Below, in pieces: positions 22,480-33,600 of a stretch of DNA of 64,000 nt. The stretch is from Protea cynaroides (lineage: Eukaryota > Streptophyta > Magnoliopsida > Proteales > Proteaceae). The DNA lies in assembly GCA_028583415.1 (NCBI GenBank), contig CM053276.1, positions 119,281,666 through 119,345,665 on the forward strand, written 5' to 3'. Positions within the stretch are counted from its first letter, which is position 1. Each line of letters opens with the position of its first letter. Position numbers and translations under genes: made by a program. Below the pieces are notes generated by a model. That model saw nothing but the letters and a program-made list of their open reading frames with translations. It was not told the DNA's origin and did not search any database.

Positions 22480-24480
22480 AGTTTCTGAGGAGTTGGGAGC
22501 TGACAAAAATTTGTTTGAACTTCGAAATTTTCATAAACACAGGGGGGATGTTATAAAATAATACTAGGGTAGGGTTCCGCGGACCACTAAATTAGGCCCA
22601 TAAAAATTGGCAAGTAGTATGGAATCCCACTATAAATCAAAAGTGGGTCCAATTCAGATCTTCTGCAACTTTTCTTACGAGGGACAAGAGGGAAGGCCCA
22701 AATCATCTATATCTTACAAAGAAAACCCTTAAAGTCCAGACAGATCAGTGACGGAAAGAGTTGGAAACCTTGAGAATGGGGGACCCATCCATTGGTTAGG
22801 TGTAGATTTTATATACATGAAACACGTGTTAGCACAACATATAATCAGATAAATCTCAATTTTAATAAGAAATTAAATGTAGGCCGGTGTTTTATCCTTT
22901 TGCTAGATTGTAATATCAAAGTCAAAGTGTAAGCAAATGGGAATGCAGAGATGGTTTTTTCTTTCTCTCTCTCTCTCTCACTATATATATATAAAATCTC
23001 TACTCAATAAGAAAATGATCACGTGTTCATATATTATATTATAATATCAGTCACCAATATTGAATCCCAGCCTCAAGGAAGGAAAGTTGGATGTTGATCA
23101 CAGGCATCCATATATGGCAGAAAGAAAATGTTGTCTGCAATTTACACTTACTTCTTGTCTTTTTGGGGATCGATGAGGGTTAACAATGACAAACAGAGCG
23201 TACAAGCCACTAATCTCTAGATTAAGTTATAAAATGGTTAGTATTGAATGTGACTCTGTTTCCTTTTTGACTGCTCTTCTAACTTGGAACTGCTTTCTTT
23301 TGATCTTATTATACCTAAACCCCTGATCGGTTTTATAGAGCTTTCAACATAGAGGTAGGCATGCTTTGTTTCTTCTATTGGACACTCCATCATTAGCTCA
23401 AAAACAAGGGGAACAATGTTGACTGGATATATATATAAACAGTATATAAATGGTGTACAAATTGGAATTTAAATGATACGTACAGTACCACATGGATTTA
23501 CTGTACGGTACCACATCTTGAACCATTAACGTACTGAGTAGAAAATCGAAATCAGTATTTGTATAAACGAAATGTATAGATAGTATACGATTTCGATATC
23601 AAATTGACTCACTTAGTTATTGTCCCCTTCCAAATTGAAATAACATCCTCCAAAAACTCGGTCTTTTGAATTCGTGGTTTCAGAAATTGGATCAGAATTA
23701 GTTGAATTGGCCGAACTTGTTTTCAATTCCTTGATATCCTCTTGCCCCTTGGAGTAAGGGATTGGAACCAAGAAGGGCATACATCACCTTTGATATCCTC
23801 TACTACTGAGCGAAGAGGCCGCACCTTAGGAACAAGGCTTGGGCGGGACTATGTTAAGGCAGAGCCTAGCTAACTTTGGTTAAGTCAGGGCCCAAATCCA
23901 CCCTGAGCCAGTATGGACCTAGAATTACCCAAGCCCAACCGTATGGGACTGATAACAGGAAGGGCTTGTCTTGCCATGCCACAAATGTTATAATGTGAAA
24001 ACATACCATACGATCAGAAGAAGCTGTGGGACCTCCTTTGGTGATAACAAGTTCCTTCATTAACTTTGGGCCTCATACCAACCTCGTATATTTTCTAGAG
24101 TATGGTTGCCTTATTCGCTTCAAGATTTGGGCCTGGAAATACAGGGGACAGTGGAAAGAACAAATTGCCATTACAAACAGGCCCAACCAAGCCAGATCAA
24201 GTAATTTCCAGTGTTTGCCTCCTCAAATGGTAACCCAACCCAAAGACCAACCTTCACATTGACATCTAAGAAAAGGCTTTGGTTGGTCAGACCAGTGGTG
24301 ATGACCCCGAACATGGTTGCACCTGTGTTTTATTAGGTCCTTGCTTCGTCCTTAGAGTTGCTAGAGTTGCACATCGAGGCTGGACCTGTGGCTGTTCCAA
24401 GATTTGCCCCACTTAAGCCCAAGGGTTACATGCTAGGCCCGATGCTCATTGAATTGGGTTAAGTGCCTACGCAATGGTCC
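22480..24480. other. Intergenic DNA upstream of QCR7, no gene seen
   Basis: No coding family is recognised. It includes a (TC)n tract near 22963 and a region at 23830-24470 rich in GGGCCCAA and AAGCCC-like motifs that may be a degenerate transposon. Confidence 0.45.
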
Positions 24481-24508
24481 AAGTTTAGCCCTACTCGGCA
24501 CTGCTACG

Positions 24509-24515
24509 TGGCCCA
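24509..24515. promoter_or_regulatory. Site II-like element upstream of QCR7
   Basis: TGGCCCA lies about 150 bp upstream of the QCR7 start codon; its complement TGGGCCA contains TGGGCC. Such site II (TGGGCC/T) elements are common in promoters of plant nuclear genes for respiratory-chain proteins. The role here is inferred. Confidence 0.4.
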
Positions 24516-24663
24516 CGATTGGGTGGAAATATATTCTCAGGTCGTGATGTTGAAAGTCTTGTAGAACTGTGGTTGGGCGATTCTTCCAGAGAAGTGGTAA
24601 GCGGAAGAGAGACTGGTATTGATCGAGCGAGAGCGAGAAGGTTCTGCAGACAACTTTGTAGTC

Positions 24664-27600
24664 ATGGCGTCGTCTCTGTTGCAGTCCTTCTTAAATCCAA
24701 GGAAGAACTGGCTCGCCGCAATACACATGAGAACTATTTCTAAACGTCTCAGAAAATACGGTGAGGTTTCATTCATCGTCTCCTCGTCCTTTTGTCAAAT
24801 CCTTACATATTTTTTTATCCTTTTTTCACATTTCTACGGTTTCTCTGGTGATTGGATCGATGTTCTCATGGATCTTATAGGACTCCGATATGACGACCTC
24901 TTTGATCCGCTGGAAGATCTTGACATCAAGGAAGCACTCACACGCCTACCTCGTGAAATTGTCGACGCGAGGAACGCCCGCCTGAAGCGCGCCATCGATC
25001 TCTCCATGAAACACGAGTACCTTCCTTCAGATTTACAGGTTATATTCATCATCATGATATTTGGATCTCAAATTTCATTTCCGTGTTTTAATTTTTTTGG
25101 CTTCCTCTTTCTATAAGTTTTTTTCGGTTTTGATCTGTCGGTGTGGAATCCCTTTATCGTCTGATTCAGTACTTATGATATGAGAACTCCCTTTGTTAAC
25201 TATGAAATCAATAGTGCAAACATTGCGAAGTTCACAATTTTTTGTGGACTTTGAGACGATGGGTAGCCCGTGGATTTATTTTTCCTGTAATTACACTGCT
25301 TTTGAATAGGGAACCCGTTATGCGCAATTAGATATGGTGGGCGAGCTATGAGGGGAGTGTAGAAAAAGGTGATTTTACCTACCGATCCCAGAATATGGGC
25401 ACTTTCCGTTGCCCTCCTGTTTGGATTTGTTTATCCAGTTTGGGATCTTCTTTCTTCTTTTCTTTTTTTTTGGGGTGGGGGGTTGGGAATTATATTCTTT
25501 TAGATTTTATGCGGTAGGAACAGCAATACCACTATGTTCTTGAGTTTGTAACTATTCTCTATTGCTTTTCTTTTTTGATAGATAGGCCTCCAAGGAGAGT
25601 TGGACTCATGACCTCTTTGAGGTGTGGTCTTTTACCAACTGAGCTAACCCCCTTGGGTATCTATTGCTACTGTGTGAAACTTTAAATTAACTATAACATT
25701 ATTAAAGAACTGAAACTAAGGGCGGATGAAATTTCCTTATTCATTAAGATAATGCATTTTAAGGTTGGCTTAGACCTTTAAATTTAATGTCTTGTTCTTT
25801 GAACTTTTGCTAACTTTTCTTGGTGCACACATCTAGTTGGTTGGTTGAGTTTATTCTTGATTTACTAAAACTTTAGATCCCTTATTCTTAGTGAATTATT
25901 AGAATGCTCCATCTTCTCTTGAAGTTATTTCTTTCTAATCTTTGGTTGACCTTTGAGCATAATTTAAGGGGCTAAATACTGATAAGCTGGGGAGAACTTT
26001 ATCTCCTCGTTCCAGATTGACTTTTTATGTAAGGGATATTTACGTGTTATGTATTCCAAAGATTTATACACCCCATTTTACTGCTTTGCTTTTATATAGA
26101 TGAATGAATTACGTTTCCGTTATTTAAATAAGGAGAGAAAACCATATACATTTCTCTGTGCATCTGAAGCTTGAATTTGGGTTTTATCTTGCAATCTCAC
26201 AATGAATTTTTGAACTATTGATTAGACTGTGTGATTTTTTATGTCATATGTGGTCAACAATAACCATGTTACTCTGTCTAAGTAGTTATATTCTTACTTT
26301 CCCCTTACCTTGGAGTGATTTGCTAGCAAATTATCGGTTGTCCTTTCTGTTACTGTTTATATTACAGGAAGGTCAAAGAGTTTTCATAGAATCCTTAATG
26401 TCCAGTTCCTGTATATCTTAACTTGTATATTGTCATTCTCTCCAGGCAATGCAGACACCATTTAGGAGCTATCTCCAAGATATGCTGGCTCTTGTAAGTG
26501 GTCCTTAAAATCAAATCTCCCTGTTTTTAATAGTTTCCTTTTTGCTTTTCAGTTGTGACTTGTATTATTTCCATTGCTACTGAATTTCTTATCTGGCTTG
26601 TCTATAAGTTGATCATTGAGCCAAAGTTTAGTACTTTATTTCTGTGTCTATTGTGTAAATCAAACTACATCTGAGTAAAACTTGTTTGATTACCATTCAT
26701 GTCTATGTATTAAATCAAATCACACGTGAGTGAAACTTGTTTGACCATTCATGGGGAGGTGCTATCCATTGCAATAGTGGTGCCTTGCTTTTCTCATCAG
26801 GAGTGCCATTTTAATTGCTATGAGTCATGAAAATTAGGATTAGGAACCCATCACCTCCCTTCGAGAAAATTTCATTTTCTCTATAATTTTTATTTTCTTA
26901 GTTTCTTGTTCTAAGAAACGACAATGCAGTTAAATTGGTAATTATAGACTAGGATAATATTTTGTTGTATGGAATCACTTTTTTGCTTCTTATATGCTCC
27001 TTTGAAAGGGCCCTTCTCTATTTATGCTTTTGTTTCTCTACATGGTCTTCATAGAGGGCGAGCCTTGGTGCGACAGTAAGGTTGTCATATTGCAACTAGT
27101 GGTCACGGGTTCGAATCTTAGAAACAGCCTCTCCATATTGTGGGGTAAGGTTGCGTACATTTTGTCTTCCTTAAACCCTGCACTAGTGGGAGCCTCGTGT
27201 ACTGAGACGCCCTTTATATGGTTTTTATGTTCTTGAGGAGAAAACAATTATGCTTAAGCAGTTTTTACCCTTCATCACTAATTGAGATTTGTATTGATCA
27301 ACATTTCCATTAGTGTCTCTTTTCAGTTTGTCGACCCACTTGTAACCAATAGTCTCTCGCCCATTAGGCAGCTTAACAAGGTCCTAAGTTTTGTTTTTAT
27401 ACTGGCTTCCATCTCCTCTTCCATAGATACCTTTTATTGAGGAGCACCGTTGGACTCGCAAGTTTCTCTATATGTACAAGGCCCATGCTTTTCAATGATG
27501 TAAGCATAAGCCGTGACAATTCTTGAGCCAAACAGGAGGATTTGTAGTCTTATTGGGTCGTCCCTAGTTACCTTGTGTTTCAACAGTCGGTTAGTTGTTT

Positions 27601-30600
27601 TTCTGATTGATTTTGAATTTCTTTGAGTGATTTAAGTTCAAACAATTGTGGTAAGTCAGAACTTGACGTTGCTTCGTCTTTCTGTAATGAATCTTCAGTA
27701 AGAACATCTCGGTTAATAACCAACTTGTGGGCAGTAGAATCCCACAATCTGTACCCCTTTACTCCTGTATAGCCAAGAAAAATACATTTTTTGGATCTCG
27801 TATCAACTTTAATCCTTAACTCTTTAGGAACCCACATATAAGCATTACAATCAAAAGTACGAAGGAATTAATAGTCAACAAGTTTTCTAGAGTTTTCCCG
27901 TTCAAAGCAGTTTTTGGGGAACAATTCATTACGTAACAAGCTGTACATACAACTTCAACCCAAAATTTTACTTTAGTCTAGCATAGCTCAACATACTTCT
28001 AGCACGATGTGTGCGGTTCGTATTCTCAACCATTCCGTTTTGTTGTGGATTCTGGGAACCTTGTAGTACCTTCCATGCTCGTTGCAAAAATCTATGAATA
28101 TTTTCTCCTCCATTATCAGTTCCCAAACACTTTATTTTTGTTCCTTTTTTATTTTTCACCAACGCTTTAAATTTCTCAAAATAAGCAAAAGAAGCACTTT
28201 TCTTTTTAAGGATATAAATCTATTTTTTTTGGAATAATCATCAATAAAAGAAATAAGGTATTTTGAGCCACCCAAAGACCCAACAAGAGCTTCCTAAATG
28301 TGAGAATGTATCAAATCAAGAGCTCTAAGAAGTTTTCTAGATAGACAATCTTTACAAAAATCTAAACTAATCGATAACCAGGAAAAGGCCATAAGAAGCA
28401 CCTTTAATTCTTGCATGTTCATGTGTCTCAAGCGCCTGTGCTAGATAGTTGCTGACTTTGTTACAGCATTGGCAACAATAGATTCACAAACCATAGTGTC
28501 TCCCGATCATCCTATGCAATCCGTCCATCAATTCTCTTTTTGCCACGTCAAGTACTCCTTTGACGATCTTCAATCGATCATTTTCCAAAGTAAATCTGCA
28601 GTCATCTTCATTAAACTTTCCTAGTTACAGTAGACTCTTCCACAAGTTTGGTATATTCCGTCCCCTAGAAATTCTACGTGTGATGCCATCAAACATTGTT
28701 ACTCAAACGTCTCCAATCCCCACAATTCTACATGAGTTATCATTCCCTATGTATATTGTACCGCCACTATAAGACTGATATGTATGGAACCAGTTTCTAT
28801 GTGGCATCATATGTAAAGAGACCCAAGTCCAAAATCTCTTGGTGTATTACACTTTCCACTGGAACCGCAGATATCACCTCGCAGTTATTGGATGAATCTC
28901 TATTTTCAGCAATACTACCGTGAGAATTGATGATGATGATGCATTTTGAGAATCATATTTGGAATTTGTTGATTCTCCTTAGATTTTCAATCCTCAAGCA
29001 TGTGACCCTTTTGTCCACACTTCTAACAAGGACCTTGTTTATGCCAATTTGATTTGGTTCTTGACGGTTGTCTCCTACTAGAACTTTGTTTTGTGGGTCT
29101 TCCTCAGATCATCATTGCTTTATTAAAAGAGCTCTCATGTGTTTTTCTACGAACCTCTTCAAAAAGCAATGTGCCCATAGCCAACTTCATATTAAGATCC
29201 GATCTAGTACTGAGATTTATAATCAAAGAATTCCATGAATCCGGCATAGAACACCGAAGAAGTGTTACTTTTTCTCGTCCTCGATTGTGACTCCGATGGA
29301 AGTCAATTTGTTCAACAGGGTATTAAACCCATTCAAGTTTTATTGGAAAGAGGACCGTTCCTTATTTTCAAACTGTAGAATTGTTGACGAAAAAATATTT
29401 TATTTGACATTGTCCTTCCCTCGTAGAGATTCTTCAACTTGTCCCACAAACCTTTAGGGGTGGTTTGATTAGAGTCATTGAGGAGAACATAGTCCTCTCA
29501 CTGCCTTTTGATCATTTTGTGCGAAATCCTCATCTTTCATTGCTACTGGTTTTTTATCTTTGTCTTCAAGAGCAACGGCACATCCATCTTTCACCGACAC
29601 GGTTTGGATTTTTAGCTTCCACAACGGATAATTTGATCCGTTGTATTTTGGCACTTTAAACTTTGTAGAAGTCGATCCCGCCATAGTGTAACTTCGAAAC
29701 ATATACATCAATGCCGATCACGTGTTGTAAAGACGTCTCAACCTTGAGCTTTGATACCAATTGTTGCGGAAAACGTCCCCCACAATTGGCAAATACGATA
29801 CCGAAGTTGAAACGTAGAAAATGAACAAGATGCAAAGACACAAAGATATATGTGGTTTAGTACCGGGGTGGTAGCCTACATCCACGGGGCAAGCTCACTG
29901 AACTCGCTTTGTTGTATCAAGGAAAATTACAAGCTACACTCTTCACCTTGGCAACACAGTAAATGAGTCCAGCACTCAACAAAGAATCTTCACCAGCACA
30001 ATTCTCCCAAGTATTCCCACATGAAGCACTCTCCCAGAGAAATTGTGTACCCAAGACTTCTTACTAGTGAACCCAAACCCGATACAAGGAGCCCAACCCA
30101 AATCTCACTTAGTTCTATTTTCTCTATTAAGCTTCCTTAGTCCTTATGCTTGGTGTGTTATGTTGTACTTAAGATCGTTCCTTCCCCCCTCCTCTGTTTA
30201 TATAAAAGAGGGGAGCTTACATTCCTCTTTGAATCCTCCGCCAAGGACACGTGTTGAATGCCGTTATGCATTTTGGCACGGTATTGGAACCTCTTTCAAG
30301 TTGTTATCAACAGTGCAACATATTCATGAGAGAGGGTAGTACCCGTGTGGGCATTCTTTCTTTTAAGCACAGAATTCTGTACCTGTATCATATCCTTGCC
30401 ATATGTAGATATGATGATATTTCTAATTCAAATATTGTTTATTGGTTTCTCATCGGATTTCAAGAAAAAAGATGCTGGAATGACTTGAACTTGTTAGAGG
30501 ATAAGAATTTAGGGAGAGGGTTCCACCATATGCCTACTCGCATAGAATAAAAAATTTATTTTTTGGAGTAGAGAGAAAATATTAGTAAAAAATAAAATAA

Positions 30601-33600
30601 ATTTGAGAAGGCACATGATGAGCTGCCAGCTTACGAATACTTTTCCCTGGAATTTATTATTTATTGTAAGCTTCATTTTGCTGCTTGAAGATTTAAACTG
30701 CCCTGTCGTAGAATATTTACAATCTTTGTCAGCTCTGTTCTTTTTTCCTTGGGAGGGAGGAGGGTGGAGCAAAAGTAACCACTGTTTCTCCGAGATGATA
30801 TGATACGTCTCTTAAAATACCCTTCCGACTGATACTTTAAACCCTGATCAGCCCCACACCCAATTCTAATCCTTTTGATTATTCCACATTCCGAACCTAA
30901 TATGAACTTCCTGTTGAGGACCTCTATTTCAAGAATAAAGTGAAAATGTGAAAGGTGAAAGAGGATATTGATGCATTATAACCCAAAAGACCTTAAACTC
31001 ACTATCTGGAACATCATTGATTAGGATGGAAAATACTTTATTGAAATTGAGCTTTACGAGCTAGGACAAATATCTATTTAGATCTAGGTAGCGGGAGCTA
31101 AATGTATGATCCATCTGTGATGGAGACCTTGAAAGCAGGACACAAACATGTGGTCCCGTAACTGTCCAATCAGATGGCCATACCATCCCTCATGTAGCCC
31201 AAATCAATGGTGTGCACCATTCAGTCCCATTTTTCATGGTATTTGAAGTACTTTTTATTACAATGTGTGAAGACGTCTGTTACGATTAACATTGTAACCG
31301 TAGGATGATGATAACAGATAGTTGTTATAGTGTAACTGAATCTGTTAGATAATTGTAACCATAGGATGATGTGTTGTCAAATGGTTATATAAACCACAAG
31401 AGAGGAATAGAAAAAGTATCGATCAAACTACAGATTACGTTTCTTTCTTTCTCTTCTTGCTTATCTTCTTCTTCCCTGGAGGTTTGCTACTCTCGAAGTA
31501 GCTAATTCTGATTTAGTTCGTAACAAGGACTTGGATCGTCTCCAGTCCGTCCAGTCGTCCAGTCGTCCAGTCCTGGACTGGGCGGACTGGATTAAAAGGA
31601 CACGCATACCAATACATGGGGGCGTGTCCTTTAAATCCAGTCCGTCCGTCCACGACTGGACGGCTGGACGGACTGGAGACGATCTTTTTCCTCGTAACAA
31701 TGGTGCTTTCATTGAGTTTTGAGAGTTCTTCCATGGACTCTCTTCAGGTGTTGAGGGAGGCACAGTGGCAATCTTTCTTGGAACTTTTTTGGCTCCTGGA
31801 TTCCATGGATGCAAAGATCGACAGAGCCTTAGGGCTTACCGTGGTTCCCTCCCTGCCGAGCTTCTGTGCTGCCAATCCTCATCTTGTGATCCAACTCCTA
31901 AGGCCACTGACGATACTGATGTTCCGTGCGGCTCTTTGATTCCAATGTCTTCGCTGTTCAGAGCTTCTCTTTCTACATCAACTGCAACCCCCGCTATTTC
32001 TGCATCGGGAGCAAGTTCCGATTCATCTGTGTTTGGAGCGACTTCGCTGTCTTCGATCACGGCTCCTTCGCCGTTGGGATTTTCTTTAACTTCAGGTTAT
32101 GTCGATTTTGAATATCCTAGCTGGATTCATCCTAGTTCAGAACCTAAGAATGGAGATGATACGAGAGACAAAGTGTTGTTCGAAGAATCTGGGGATGGTA
32201 AGGGAATCAAACCTAAAAGTATGCATTCCGGTGCCCTTTGTTCATCGCGCAAGATTGGGGCGGATGATTTCTTGAATTTAGAGAATGGTAAAAATGATTG
32301 TGATTGGCTTCTTACACCACTTGGTACTCCTCTATTTCCGTCTTTTGAGATGGAATTGCAGAAGACAACTATGAATCAGTTTGGAATTCCTAAAACATGT
32401 CCTGCTTCATTGAAGTCTAAGAGGGCAAATCAGCAGATTGAACTTGTTTCAAGGGGGAATTCATTATGTAGGCAACCAACCCCATCACCTGGGTTGAACT
32501 CTACAACTACAGAAATTCGAAGGCCTCCGGTGAACAATCGTCATCAGCTTGGTTTACTGTCCTGTTTGATTCCTGCATGGCCTCCTCCAGACATTGTACC
32601 CTGTTCACAACATCAGCTTGCCTGCAACGATGCCACCTCTTCAGAGCTTGTGTGGAATGTGTCGTACCTGTTTGACGATATGTGTAGGAGAGATATCGTT
32701 GTGTGGAATCTGCCGAGTGATGCTTGGGTCCATTTGCCTGCTGAGAACCAGTTCTCCAACATCTTGTCGAAGGAAGCATTTTTCTACGCCTGTGTCGATC
32801 TGCCTCTTACACAGTCGTTCTTCACTTATACTTTGCTAACCTTGGTTTTCGGTTGCATTCTTTTATTAGGCGCCAGAAATGGGCGGTTCCTTGGTATTGG
32901 TATATTCCACTGGCCTTTGTTGATGTTCAAGAAAATTATCTTGTTAGTAAGGCATTCCAGTACCCATCAATTACTAGTGTGATGATTTTGGATTGTTGGA
33001 CGATACCAGGGGCCATTATTCTCACCTGGATCTTCTTGAAGACCCGATATTCATTGTGGCAATTCTTGGGTGCAGTTTTCTGTGTTGTAGGCCTCTGTTT
33101 ATTCCTCCTCTCAGATGCAGGGGTTGACAAATCAGGGACCCCACTCTTGTCCTTCGAAATTGATATTTCTCAGCTCATGGTGGATCCTATGTTTGTGGGC
33201 TTTTCCACAGCTTCATATATCTTGCCAATTTTTCATTATATTTTGGAATGGAGTTTTAAAATGAATGCAGAAGCAAGAGACCTCATTCTGCTGCAAACTT
33301 TAGACATTGGTGTCCGCCCATTTTTTGCAGCCTTGGTGAAAAATGTTTGGAGATCCACAACTCCTGAAGAAGTCCTTGCAGTGATTCTGGTGGAATTAAG
33401 AGCTATGGCAGAAGTTCAGTTAAAGGGAGCTGTCCGAAACATTGTTCTTACTGCTCCTGTGTCATTTAGTCGGTTTCAAGTGACACGGATTGCGAGAGCC
33501 TGTGCAATGGTTGGCCTACGTGTCCTCAGATTGATGACTGATCCAACAGCTGTGGTAATTCTGTATACACAACAGCAACAGCAGATTGCACATGGAAACA

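Noticed and set aside
25580..25665. A functional tRNA gene
   Set aside because: The tRNA-like promoter boxes are present, but the arms do not pair into a cloverleaf by eye; a SINE head is more likely.
27024..27247. Frames on both strands at the SINE
   Set aside because: They arise from the Au-type SINE sequence itself.
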